NCBI GenBank assembly: GCA_013619035.1
Contig: JABXKX010000029.1
Location: forward strand, 1-7,796
Source: Peptostreptococcaceae bacterium
Lineage (GTDB): Bacteria; Bacillota_A; Clostridia; Peptostreptococcales; Acidaminobacteraceae
DNA: 7,796 nt
Direction: 5' to 3'
Part shown: piece after piece, positions 1-6,626 of the stretch
Layout of the letters: every line of letters begins with the position of its first letter
Position numbering within the stretch: position 1 is the stretch's first letter
The notes under the pieces: generated by a model
Databases searched by the model: none
Seen by the model: only the letters and a program-made list of their open reading frames with translations
What the model was told of the DNA's origin: nothing
Made by a program: the position numbers and the translations under genes

Positions 1-969
1 ATAAAAGAAAATACAATAACACATGATAATATTTTATCACAAGTTGAAACGGTATTAGATTTTCTAAAAACAGAGTATCCAGAATTTGATTTTTCAGAAA
101 CCGCTAAAATACAAGAAATTAGCACAGAGTTTAGTGATTCAAATGGAACCAATTTAACATATGAGGATTCTCATATAGAAATGGGCTTCATATTAAAAGA
201 TAAAGCATTAGCCAATTTATTTGATGGTTATATTGGTTATGAAGGTAGAAAATTTGATGTTACGAAATTTATTGATCAAAACAGAAAAATATTGAATGCC
301 TATAAGACTAAACTAGAGATGCCTGAGGAAAATGAATTGCCAATCATGGTCGTAGATCAATCTGTATTCCATGGTAAATTATTGATGGAATTAAATGGTG
401 AAAACCTTGGTGCTGGAAGTTCTATGTTTTCAAATAAACAAGGTGAAAAGATATTTAATGAGAAAGTGACCATTTATCAAGACTATAATCCTAGAACTGC
501 ATTTAGACCATTCTTTGATATGGAAGGTGTTGTGAATAATAACTATGAATATACTTTTGCGGAAGAAGGTATTTTTAAAACAGGATTTACCAATAAAAAG
601 GTAGCTACAGATTATAATCTGCCTCAAACTGGTTCTGCATCAGGTGCTTTTGATGATGTACCAGCGCTTGGCATGACGAATTTAGCTATTAAAGTTGACA
701 CAGAAAATCTAAGTGATCATGTTAAAAAAGGTATTATAGTTGTTATAGCAGCTGGTGGTGATTACACACCAGACGGTACTTATGCAACACCCGTACAAAA
801 GGCTTTCTTATATGAAAATGGCGAGATTAAGGGATGTTTGCCAGAATTCCAATTAAAGTCTCATTTATATGATATGTTAGGTAAAGATTATATTGGTACA
901 TTTAAGAGTCCATTTTATATGGGAGACGATCAAGTCATCACTGTTTGTAAGATGACAATTCATAAATAA
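1..969 (+). CDS. TldD/PmbA family protein, TldE/PmbA-like (5' end missing)
   Basis: The reading frame is open from base 1, so the gene starts upstream of the window. The first in-frame ATG, at 181, is internal and should not be taken as the start. About 322 C-terminal residues are present; family members are usually about 440-480, so roughly a quarter is missing. The family pattern is clear: a S-x-F-x-G-K-L segment (361-381), an FDMEGV segment (520-537), a G-x-F-K-T-G-F segment (568-588), the NLPQTGSASGAF stretch (619-654), and the closing YENGEI / LYDMLG / F-x-S-P-F run before the stop. TldD and TldE form a heterodimeric protease that cleaves unfolded peptides and matures some peptide natural products; only TldD carries the HExxxH zinc site. 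The aligned stretch here (about 385-420) has no HExxxH, so I infer the non-catalytic TldE/PmbA-type subunit. A tldD partner would be expected just upstream. The gene ends in its own terminator. Confidence 0.85.
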   Translation: MKENTITHDNILSQVETVLDFLKTEYPEFDFSETAKIQEISTEFSDSNGTNLTYEDSHIEMGFILKDKALANLFDGYIGYEGRKFDVTKFIDQNRKILNAYKTKLEMPEENELPIMVVDQSVFHGKLLMELNGENLGAGSSMFSNKQGEKIFNEKVTIYQDYNPRTAFRPFFDMEGVVNNNYEYTFAEEGIFKTGFTNKKVATDYNLPQTGSASGAFDDVPALGMTNLAIKVDTENLSDHVKKGIIVVIAAGGDYTPDGTYATPVQKAFLYENGEIKGCLPEFQLKSHLYDMLGKDYIGTFKSPFYMGDDQVITVCKMTIHK

Positions 970-972
970 GTG

Positions 973-1005
973 AAGGGTTCTAGGAAACTAGAACCTTTTG
1001 TTTAT
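973..1005 (+). terminator. Intrinsic terminator of the TldE-like gene
   Basis: A perfect 8-bp stem, GGTTCTAG (976-983) with CTAGAACC (988-995), closes a GAAA tetraloop. It is extended by flanking A-U and G-U pairs (973-975 with 996-998) and followed by a T-rich tract. It begins four bases after the TAA at 967-969 and separates this gene from the downstream chemoreceptor. Confidence 0.85.
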
Positions 1006-1011
1006 TTTTAT

Positions 1012-1039
1012 TTGTTCTAGGTATATATAGTCATATATT
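1012..1039 (+). promoter_or_regulatory. Candidate promoter of the chemoreceptor gene
   Basis: TTGTTC (1012-1017) and TATATT (1034-1039) lie 16 bp apart, about 25 bp upstream of the start codon. The -35 match is weak (3/6) and the region is AT-rich, so this is only the best vegetative candidate. I saw no sigma-D type motility promoter (TAAA ... GCCGATAT) in this gap. Confidence 0.35.
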
Positions 1040-1063
1040 ATTCCACATTATCTAGGAGGTCAT

Positions 1064-3124
1064 ATGAACTTGTTAAGAACGTCAATCACTCTCAAGTTAA
1101 CCTTACTATTGCTGTTATCTGTTGTTATCATATTTGGAGTAAGTGGTGTATGGATTTTCTCAAGCACTAATACTGAATTAACAGAAGGAATTCATACTGA
1201 AATTGAAAAAGACACGGATTTAGCAGTAACAAATATTACTCAAACTTTTGCGTTAGCAGAACAAGTTGCTAGACAAACAGCCTTGGATAGAAATATTAGG
1301 ACTTATTTAGCTGAAGTAAATCGACATAGTCAGATAACAACGAATCCTCTTTATAAGACGGTTGATGCAACCTTGATTGATTATACAAATTCTTTTGAAA
1401 AACTATTTTTTATCTGGATCGCTAATGATAGAGCGAACTTTTTTATAGACAATACATCATTTGTTTCAGCTACTGATTATGATGCCAGTTCAAGACCGTG
1501 GTATAAATTAGCTTTGGATAATGATGATGTAGTGTTTACATCACCTTATGCAGATGTTGGTACAGGTACGATTGTTGTTTCAGCTATAACAGCTGTTAGA
1601 GACAAACCAGGAGAGGCTTTTGGATTTGTTGCAGCAGACGTATCATTAGGGGATATTCCAGATATTATGGAAGAATATAAAATTGGCGAAGAAGGAACCA
1701 ACTTCTTGATAGGAAAAGATGGCGCCTTGATTTATGCTGAAAACTTAGAGGAACTTACAGAGAAAAACATTGTTAATATCAGTGATATTGCTGAATTATC
1801 AACTTTTGGAGATAAAGTACTCTCAGGAAAAACTGGTATTGAAGATGTGACATATCAAGATGAAAAATACTTTATAGCTTATGAACCAATGACCATTAAT
1901 GGATGGGGTGTTATTCAATTGGTTAATAAATCAGAAGTATTACATGACCTTAGAAGTTTTAATTTGGTTGTTCTATTAATATTTGTTGTAGGTGCCATTC
2001 TTCTAATTGGTTATATGGTTATTAGTATTAGACAATTAATGAAACCAATTATTGCTTCTACAGCATATGCCAAGAAATTAGGTAGTGGTGATTTTAGAGA
2101 GGATGTACCTGAAAAATATTTAAGAAGAGAAGATGAAATTGGTGGTTTAACCAAAGCGTTCCATGAACTGAATGAAAATTTCAGTGAACTTGTAAGTGAA
2201 ATTATTGATTCTTCTTATCAAGTGGCAAGTTCAAGTGAACAGTTAAATGTCACTGCAGATGAAGTGGCAAACACTTCAGAAGATATGGCAAAAACAATTG
2301 ATGAAATTGCACAAGGTGCAACAGATCAAGCCACTAGTACGGAAGTAGGAGCAACAAAAACATTTGCTCTTGGTGAACTAATAGAAGCCAATAAAGCACA
2401 TATGAATAATCTAAATGAAGCATCAGCCAATATTGTGACTATGATTGGTGACGGACTTAAAATTGTGACCGATTTAACTGAGAAGACTCAGGATACCGAT
2501 AAAGCAGCAAAAGAAATCTTTGAAGTTATTACTAAAACAGATGAAAGTACATCAAAGATTGGTGAAGCCAGTAATGTCATTGCTTTAATAGCGGAACAAA
2601 CTAATCTACTTGCATTAAATGCTGCAATAGAAGCTGCGAGGGCAGGAGAGGCCGGAAAAGGATTTGCAGTAGTTGCTGATGAAATCAGAAAACTTGCAGA
2701 ACAATCGACTGCATCAACTAAAGACATTGATGATATTGTACATGAACTTGTTGAATCTTCTAGAATAGCAGTGGGCACAATTAATCATGTAAATGATATC
2801 ATAACAGATCAGGTTCAAGCAGTTAAAGAAACGGAAGATAAATTTGTTGATATTTCAAAGGCGGTTGAGGTTTCGGTTCATGCAATTGATAACTTAAATG
2901 TTTCTGAGAAGAATATGGAATCACAAAAAGCTGAGATTTTGGATACCATTCAAGGACTCTCAGCAATAGCACAAGAAAATGCAGCAAGTACAGAAGAAGC
3001 ATCTGCTGCAGTGACTCAACAAAGTGAATCAATGAGACAAATTGTGGATGCGTCAGGTGATTTGGCTAAATTGTCTGAAGAGCTTTCTAATAGTGTTTCA
3101 AGATTTAAAATTAAGGACAAATAA
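1064..3124 (+). CDS. Methyl-accepting chemotaxis protein with dCache amino-acid-type sensor domain
   Basis: A complete 686-residue transmembrane chemoreceptor. Membrane segments lie at about residues 10-32 and 299-321 and flank an extracytoplasmic double-Cache domain (about 35-295). HAMP follows (about 322-378), then a long coiled-coil signalling domain with the canonical hairpin tip at about 511-548 ([19 protein letters not shown] and the [18 protein letters not shown] part), where CheA and CheW dock. A methylation-helix sequence [10 protein letters not shown] is at 641-650, and there is no C-terminal CheR-tethering pentapeptide. The membrane-distal Cache half carries Y139, R144, W146, Y162, D164 and D192, in nearly the spacing of the amino-acid-binding motif known from PctA-like receptors, so an amino acid or related amine is the likely ligand (inference). 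AGGAGG at 1054-1059 sits four bases before the ATG and fixes the start. The gene is a single unit with no che genes nearby, and it ends in a terminator shared with glnA. Confidence 0.95.
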   Translation: MNLLRTSITLKLTLLLLLSVVIIFGVSGVWIFSSTNTELTEGIHTEIEKDTDLAVTNITQTFALAEQVARQTALDRNIRTYLAEVNRHSQITTNPLYKTVDATLIDYTNSFEKLFFIWIANDRANFFIDNTSFVSATDYDASSRPWYKLALDNDDVVFTSPYADVGTGTIVVSAITAVRDKPGEAFGFVAADVSLGDIPDIMEEYKIGEEGTNFLIGKDGALIYAENLEELTEKNIVNISDIAELSTFGDKVLSGKTGIEDVTYQDEKYFIAYEPMTINGWGVIQLVNKSEVLHDLRSFNLVVLLIFVVGAILLIGYMVISIRQLMKPIIASTAYAKKLGSGDFREDVPEKYLRREDEIGGLTKAFHELNENFSELVSEIIDSSYQVASSSEQLNVTADEVANTSEDMAKTIDEIAQGATDQATSTEVGATKTFALGELIEANKAHMNNLNEASANIVTMIGDGLKIVTDLTEKTQDTDKAAKEIFEVITKTDESTSKIGEASNVIALIAEQTNLLALNAAIEAARAGEAGKGFAVVADEIRKLAEQSTASTKDIDDIVHELVESSRIAVGTINHVNDIITDQVQAVKETEDKFVDISKAVEVSVHAIDNLNVSEKNMESQKAEILDTIQGLSAIAQENAASTEEASAAVTQQSESMRQIVDASGDLAKLSEELSNSVSRFKIKDK

Positions 3125-3127
3125 AAT

Positions 3128-3159
3128 AAATCCCTGAATCAATTGTGATTCAGGGATTT
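3128..3159. terminator. Bidirectional terminator shared by the chemoreceptor gene and glnA
   Basis: A 14-bp inverted repeat (3128-3141 with 3146-3159) with an ATTG loop fills most of the 38-bp gap between the two convergent stop codons (TAA at 3122-3124 on +, and 3163-3165 on -). On the + strand the stem runs into a TTTTT tract. On the - strand it is followed by an AT-rich stretch with a TTTT run. It should terminate both genes. Confidence 0.9.
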
Positions 3160-3162
3160 TTG

Positions 3163-4587
3163 TTATAGATCAAAATAAAGTTCAAATTCTTTTGGATGAG
3201 GCATATTGGCAATTTCAGACGCGTTTTGTCTGTTTTGTTTAGCAATGTTTTGAATCAATTGTTTTGTAAACACGCCACCTTCAAGTAAGAATTCATAATC
3301 TTTTTCTAAAGCATCAGTTGCTTCATCAAGAGATTTAGGAAGTCCTTTGATCTTCAGCTTTTCATCAGCTGGCAAATCAAATATATTCACATCATATGGT
3401 CCGAAACCTTCTTCAGTTGGATCAATCTTATTTCTAATACCATCTATCGCAGCCATAAGAAGAGCTGAATAAGCTAAGTATGGATTACAAGTTGCATCAG
3501 AAGATCTGAATTCAAAACGTTTTTCTTCAGGTCTGTTTGCATATCCAGGGATTCGAATAACTGCGGATCTATTCGCTGTTGCAAAACAAACACTTACTGG
3601 TGCTTCATAACCAGGAATCAATCGCTTGTACGAATTTGTACTTGGATTGGTAATTGCCAATAAAGCAGCTGCATGTTTTAACATACCTCCGATTGCGTAG
3701 AGCGCTGTTTGACTTAATCCAGAATAACCATTTTCATCATAGAAGATAGGATCACCATCTTTGAATAAATGGAAATGTACATGCATACCACTACCTGCTT
3801 CTTTATGGAAAGGTTTAGGCATAAATGTTACTGTTTTACCAGCTCGGAGGGCAGAATTCTTTACGATATATTTTAATAACATTGAACGGTCTGCCATATC
3901 ATGGGCATTACCAAATGATAATTCGATTTCTAGTTGACCTGGTCCGCCTACTTCGGGGTGATGGTATTTTACTGGTACACCGTTTTCTTCTAATAATAGT
4001 ACCATTTCATTTCTTAAATCATAATTCACATCATATGGAATATCTACATGGTAACCACCGTGATGTTTAACCTTATAACCTAAATTACAATCTGAATCTG
4101 TATTCCATTCTGCTTGTTCAGCGTCCAGTTTAACCATTTGGAAATGAGGATCCAAACGGTAAGAGAAGTGATCAAGGATATAAAACTCAAATTCAGGACC
4201 AAATGAGCTTTTATCAGCAATACCACTATTCTTCATAAATTCTTCAGCTTTAGAAGAAATATATCTTGGATCACCTTCATAACGGTTGATACCACCATCT
4301 AATGTATGGATATTAGCCATCATTGTTAATGTTTTATGTTTGGTAAACGGATCAAGAAAAGCTGTTGTTAAATCAGGAATAAATACCATATCCGATTTTT
4401 CAACAGTTAAAAAACCATAACTTGAGCCATCGAATCCGATACCATCTTCTAATGTGTATTCAGTCATCCGATTTACTGTGATCGTTAAATGATGCCATCT
4501 ACCTGCTAAATCAATTACTTTGAAATCTATAAATTGGATTTCATTCTTGTGACAATAATTTTTTAATTCACTTAGATTTGTAAACAT
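3163..4587 (-). CDS. glnA: Type I glutamine synthetase (GSI-beta-like, adenylylation Tyr replaced by Phe)
   Basis: A 474-residue glutamate-ammonia ligase that makes glutamine from glutamate, ammonia and ATP in the cytoplasm; GSI enzymes are dodecamers. Active-site landmarks are intact: GFDGSS (51-56), metal-binding E132/E134 in GPEFEF, E212 and E220 around HHPEVGGPGQLE, H269/H271 in GSGMHVHFH, the NPSTNSYKRL-GYEAP loop (314-329, E328), R340/R345, and E359/R361 in FEFRSSD. The roughly 25-residue insertion typical of GSI-beta is present (about 148-177), and the C-terminus (MPHPKEFELYF) also resembles the E. coli type. The segment matching the E. coli adenylylation site NLYDLP reads NIFDLP, with Phe403 where Tyr397 is modified. 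The Arg that mediates feedback control in Bacillus-type GSI-alpha (R62) also has no clear counterpart. AGGAGG at 4592-4597 lies four bases upstream of the ATG. The gene is monocistronic with its own promoter and operator-like palindrome. Confidence 0.97.
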   Translation of the reverse strand: MFTNLSELKNYCHKNEIQFIDFKVIDLAGRWHHLTITVNRMTEYTLEDGIGFDGSSYGFLTVEKSDMVFIPDLTTAFLDPFTKHKTLTMMANIHTLDGGINRYEGDPRYISSKAEEFMKNSGIADKSSFGPEFEFYILDHFSYRLDPHFQMVKLDAEQAEWNTDSDCNLGYKVKHHGGYHVDIPYDVNYDLRNEMVLLLEENGVPVKYHHPEVGGPGQLEIELSFGNAHDMADRSMLLKYIVKNSALRAGKTVTFMPKPFHKEAGSGMHVHFHLFKDGDPIFYDENGYSGLSQTALYAIGGMLKHAAALLAITNPSTNSYKRLIPGYEAPVSVCFATANRSAVIRIPGYANRPEEKRFEFRSSDATCNPYLAYSALLMAAIDGIRNKIDPTEEGFGPYDVNIFDLPADEKLKIKGLPKSLDEATDALEKDYEFLLEGGVFTKQLIQNIAKQNRQNASEIANMPHPKEFELYFDL

Positions 4588-4599
4588 ATTACCTCCTAG

Positions 4600-4619
4600 A
4601 TTGTTATGAATATAACAAT
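4600..4619. promoter_or_regulatory. Operator-like palindrome over the glnA start point (GlnR/TnrA-box-like)
   Basis: Perfect 8-bp arms ATTGTTAT (4600-4607) and ATAACAAT (4612-4619) flank a 4-bp centre. Read as half-sites this is TGTTA-N6-TAACA, one base shorter in the spacer than the GlnR/TnrA consensus TGTNA-N7-TNACA. It covers the predicted glnA transcription start, from just after the -10 box to just before the Shine-Dalgarno site, where a bound repressor would block initiation. That GlnR or a relative binds it is inference. Confidence 0.6.
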
Positions 4620-4648
4620 ATTATAATTCTTTTTAACTAATATATCAA
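4620..4648 (-). promoter_or_regulatory. glnA promoter (sigma-A type)
   Basis: On the minus strand, -35 TTGATA (4643-4648) and a perfect -10 TATAAT (4620-4625) are separated by exactly 17 bp. Initiation is expected near 4613, giving a leader of only about 26 nt, which leaves no room for a riboswitch or T-box. Confidence 0.8.
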
Positions 4649-4663
4649 CATATATAAGTGAAA

Positions 4664-4703
4664 TCGACTAAAATATTATAATTAGGCAGTTGATTCGACT
4701 AAA
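4664..4703. repeat. Direct repeat TCGACTAAA upstream of the glnA promoter
   Basis: The 9-mer TCGACTAAA occurs at 4664-4672 and again at 4695-4703, 31 bp apart from start to start, or close to three DNA turns. The copies are centred about 55 and 86 bp upstream of the predicted glnA start. The position and helical phasing would suit an activator, but two 9-mers in AT-rich DNA are modest evidence. A second TATAAT on the minus strand (4675-4680), with a poor -35 (TTTAGT), lies between them. Confidence 0.4.
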
Positions 4704-4761
4704 GCCAACGTTTTCCCGATTTGGATGGATAAAAGAGGGTAGTTTATGTAAAAAAAACATG

Positions 4762-4789
4762 TTGAAAAGATATTTTAAAGTGATATACT
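4762..4789 (+). promoter_or_regulatory. Promoter of the YitT-family gene
   Basis: -35 TTGAAA (4762-4767) and -10 TATACT (4784-4789) are 16 bp apart, with an extended -10 TG at 4781-4782. The predicted start near 4796 gives a leader of about 45 nt. It diverges from the glnA promoter, with more than 100 bp between the two -35 elements. Confidence 0.7.
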
Positions 4790-4830
4790 AATACTGTTTT
4801 TCAAATAAAACTAATGAACAAGACATAGAT

Positions 4831-4835
4831 GGAGG
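4831..4835 (+). promoter_or_regulatory. Ribosome binding site that fixes the YitT start at 4842
   Basis: GGAGG directly abuts an ATG at 4836, which leaves no spacer and makes that codon unusable. The next in-frame ATG, at 4842, has the normal 6-base spacing and is the likely start. Confidence 0.8.
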
Positions 4836-4841
4836 ATGTTT

Positions 4842-5711
4842 ATGAAAGTGAAAAATTTAGTGATGGATATAATCTTTGTTATCATTGGCTGTATTCTTTT
4901 AGCATTTGCTATTACGGCTATTTTAGAACCAAATCAATTGATGACAGGCGGTATTACAGGTTTAGCATTAATGCTTGATAGTGTAACGGGTATTAACTAT
5001 ACCTATATCTATTATTTGTTGTCTTTGGTTATATTATTGACAACCTATATGACACTGGGGAAATATGAAGCCAGTAAAATTTTGTTGCTTTCAGTATTGT
5101 TCCCAACAATTTTGATGATTTTTAATCAGTTAGATCTGAAGTTGATAGAAGATGATATGTTTTTAGCAGCAATCTATTATGGTATCATTGGTGGTGCGGG
5201 TGTCGGTTTGATTCTAAAAAGAGGTTACTCTACTGGAGGAACCGATTCTTTAGGAAAAATAATTCATAAGAAAAAATATCCTTTTATATCTGTTAATCAG
5301 ATTATTACCTGTATAGATATTATCATTATTTTGTTGTCTATATTGGTGTTTGATATAAGAGTTGCACTTTATGCAATTATAACTCAGATTGTTTTATTAA
5401 AATCTGTAGAAACTGTATTATATGGTTTGTCACCTAAATTAGTTAAACTAGAAGTGATCTCTGAGGCAGAAGAGCAAATAGCTCAATTTATATTACACGA
5501 GATCAAAAGAGGTATCTCTAAATATACAATTGTTGGTGGATATAGCAATATAGCAAAGACTAAATTAACAACAATTTGTTCACCAAGAGAATCACTTGTG
5601 ATTAAGAACTTTATTGCAGAATATGACGATCGTGCATTTGTTGATGTACTACCGGTTATGTCGGTATGGGGTGAAGGTCTTGGTTTTTCAAAAATAACAG
5701 AAGAGTCTTAA
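4842..5711 (+). CDS. YitT family integral membrane protein
   Basis: 289 residues from the ATG at 4842, the usual length for the family. The N-terminal two-thirds is the YitT membrane domain, with hydrophobic segments at about residues 6-28, 54-71, 79-97, 107-125, 152-170 and 173-193. The family-typical loops PNQLMTGGITG (30-40) and GYSTGGTDSLGKIIHKK (128-144) are present. The C-terminal third (about 205-280, containing TIVGGYS and the KLTTICSPRE stretch) is the cytosolic DUF2179-type domain. Members are widespread in Firmicutes; the transported substrate and physiological role are not established, so none is assigned. The gene has its own promoter, diverges from glnA and is convergent with the flavodoxin gene, overlapping it by four bases inside a shared hairpin. 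Family assignment is secure, function unknown. Confidence 0.92.
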   Translation: MKVKNLVMDIIFVIIGCILLAFAITAILEPNQLMTGGITGLALMLDSVTGINYTYIYYLLSLVILLTTYMTLGKYEASKILLLSVLFPTILMIFNQLDLKLIEDDMFLAAIYYGIIGGAGVGLILKRGYSTGGTDSLGKIIHKKKYPFISVNQIITCIDIIIILLSILVFDIRVALYAIITQIVLLKSVETVLYGLSPKLVKLEVISEAEEQIAQFILHEIKRGISKYTIVGGYSNIAKTKLTTICSPRESLVIKNFIAEYDDRAFVDVLPVMSVWGEGLGFSKITEES

Positions 5712-5728
5712 GATAACTTAAGACTCTT
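5701..5728. terminator. Inverted repeat spanning both stop codons of the yitT/flavodoxin junction
   Basis: A perfect 12-bp stem (5701-5712 with 5717-5728) with an ATAA loop. The YitT stop (5709-5711) and the flavodoxin stop (5708-5710, minus strand) both lie inside the left arm. Neither side has a strong T-tract: the + side continues GATAAAATCG, and the - side reaches TTTTT only after six further bases. It probably acts as a bidirectional terminator or 3'-end stabiliser, with modest expected efficiency. Confidence 0.65.
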
Positions 5729-6166
5729 GATAAAATCGTTTAATTGCTCGAGTTTTAAATGGCTTTCGTCATTTGATACTTGAGCTATTTTTTTTGTGAT
5801 GATTTTGTCCATAAATTTCATCTTGGAGAGATTCAACTCAAATCCAAAGTGAGATTTATACTGAGCATGTTCAAACAACTCTTTGTTGATCGATTGCTCT
5901 AAAGAAGTTTCTTTAGAACACATAAATAGACTTATCTCTTTGGTTAATAATATGGGAAGATTTTGATTGATATAGCTTGATAATGTTTTATTTGTTTTTC
6001 CAAAATAAGCCGAGGTCCCAATAATAATTCTGTCATATGGTTTTAACGAGATATCGTTACTATCTGTAATATCACAAATATTAGTATCGGTTAAACCAGC
6101 TTTTATGAGTTCTGAACATTTTTTAGTCGTGCCATACTTTGATGCATAGAGTATTAGTGTTTTCAT
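5708..6166 (-). CDS. Flavodoxin domain protein (HemG-like small flavodoxin)
   Basis: A 152-residue single-domain cytosolic protein with the flavodoxin fold signature. The N-terminus MKTLILYASKYGTTKKC gives beta-1 and the FMN-phosphate loop (residues 8-15); YDRIIIGTSAYFGK (44-57) gives the strand and loop that contact the isoalloxazine ring; helix-forming LEQLNDFIKSL closes the chain. The layout resembles the HemG/Flavodoxin_5 group, whose E. coli member is a protoporphyrinogen oxidase, but no heme genes are nearby, so electron transfer to or from an unknown partner is the safer reading. AAGGAG (6173-6178) lies six bases before the ATG and inside the end of the preceding gene. The gap to the FMN_bind stop is only two bases, so the genes are co-transcribed and probably translationally coupled. 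The 3' end overlaps the yitT stop codon on the other strand. Confidence 0.85.
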   Translation of the reverse strand: MKTLILYASKYGTTKKCSELIKAGLTDTNICDITDSNDISLKPYDRIIIGTSAYFGKTNKTLSSYINQNLPILLTKEISLFMCSKETSLEQSINKELFEHAQYKSHFGFELNLSKMKFMDKIITKKIAQVSNDESHLKLEQLNDFIKSLKLS

Positions 6167-6168
6167 GT

Positions 6169-6537
6169 TTATCTCCTTTCAATTGAATGTTTTAACGCAT
6201 TTTCGACAGCTTTCATAATGACATTACTGCTCATGGTTGCACCACTGACTGTATCAACATGATGATTATTATTTTCAATCATTGTCTCAATAATCGTTTC
6301 AGCAGGTTGTCCTTTACCACAATCATGTTTGATGATTCGAATCTCTTTAATGGTATATTCTTCTATAGAAATCTCTACAATGGCATGAACAAGTAGGGTG
6401 GAATACTCTCCTTGAAAAGTACCATCTCTTAAGAGGGTGTAATCTATAGTTTCAAAATCAATCGTGTGATCGGTGGTTAGTTGATAGAGTGTAACCACAA
6501 TCATAATACCCAGTATGAATAAAATAATTTTCTTCAT
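6169..6537 (-). CDS. Membrane-anchored FMN_bind domain protein
   Basis: 122 residues from the ATG at 6537. A GTG six bases upstream (6541-6543) is only two bases from the Shine-Dalgarno site AAGGAGG (6546-6552), whereas the ATG has an 8-base spacer. An uncleaved signal anchor (about residues 2-20, after MKK) is followed by one FMN_bind domain (about 36-115): DGTFQGEY opening, IKEIRIIKHDCGKGQPAE, then DTVSGATMSS. DxxSGAT is the consensus where ApbE-type transferases attach FMN covalently to Thr, here Thr101. There is no lipobox. The domain is predicted to face outside, which fits flavinylated extracytoplasmic electron carriers. It contains one cysteine (C73). No apbE, rnf or nqr gene is visible in the window. 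It is the first gene of a two-gene operon with the flavodoxin, under a promoter embedded in the MarR-side palindrome. Confidence 0.88.
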   Translation of the reverse strand: MKKIILFILGIMIVVTLYQLTTDHTIDFETIDYTLLRDGTFQGEYSTLLVHAIVEISIEEYTIKEIRIIKHDCGKGQPAETIIETMIENNNHHVDTVSGATMSSNVIMKAVENALKHSIERR

Positions 6538-6545
6538 TTGCACCG

Positions 6546-6552
6546 CCTCCTT
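6546..6552 (-). promoter_or_regulatory. Ribosome binding site that fixes the FMN_bind start at 6537
   Basis: AAGGAGG on the minus strand. It leaves 2 bases to the upstream GTG (6541-6543) but 8 bases to the ATG at 6535-6537, favouring the ATG. Confidence 0.75.
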
Positions 6553-6579
6553 GTAGAAGTTAAGGGATTAACGTATAAT
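6551..6579 (+). promoter_or_regulatory. Candidate marR promoter
   Basis: A perfect -10 TATAAT (6574-6579) lies 17 bp after a weak -35 TTGTAG (6551-6556, 3/6). The predicted start near 6586 falls inside the palindrome, so repressor bound there would shut off marR itself. A second option uses TATACT (6589-6594) with TTAACG and a poor 15-bp spacer. Confidence 0.5.
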
Positions 6580-6626
6580 AATAGGTAATATACTACTTAT
6601 ATTATGTAGTATATTACCTATTATTA
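6576..6626. promoter_or_regulatory. 51-bp palindromic operator between marR and the flavin operon
   Basis: Perfect 21-bp inverted arms (6576-6596 and 6606-6626) flank a 9-bp AT-only centre. Each arm also contains a near-palindromic 12-mer, GTAATATACTAC (6585-6596) and its reverse complement (6606-6617), each matching its own reverse complement at 10 of 12 positions. The two 12-mers are centred 21 bp apart, about two helical turns. This fits a pair of sites for MarR dimers on one DNA face. The -10 box of the divergent flavin operon lies inside the right arm. Confidence 0.8.

Noticed and set aside
430..627. Minus-strand open frame of 65 codons opposite the TldE-like gene
   Set aside because: It lies entirely inside a well-supported gene on the other strand, has no credible Shine-Dalgarno site and resembles no family; it is a coding shadow.
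2488..3032. Two minus-strand open frames opposite the chemoreceptor signalling domain
   Set aside because: They are low-complexity Ser/Ala- and Leu-rich shadows of the conserved coiled coil, with no independent start signals.
3825..4070. Plus-strand open frame of 81 codons opposite glnA
   Set aside because: It overlaps conserved catalytic regions of glnA in antisense and shows no family signature.
4780..4791. MarR-operator-like 12-mer (GTGATATACTAA) at the YitT promoter
   Set aside because: It matches the operator arm at 10 of 12 positions, but the shared part is mostly the TATACT -10 element and there is no inverted partner, so chance similarity is the simpler reading.
4588..4841. Possible riboswitch, T-box or small RNA between glnA and the YitT gene
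   Set aside because: Predicted leaders are only about 26 and 45 nt, no conserved riboswitch core or strong terminator-antiterminator pair is visible, and short ATG-initiated frames here stop within a few codons.
6541..6543. GTG as start of the FMN_bind gene
   Set aside because: It is only two bases from the Shine-Dalgarno site; the ATG at 6537 has normal spacing and gives a typical MKK signal-anchor start.
6576..6626. Transposon end or attachment site instead of an operator
   Set aside because: There is no transposase or integrase nearby and no target-site duplication. The palindrome sits exactly on divergent promoters next to a MarR gene, which explains it better.
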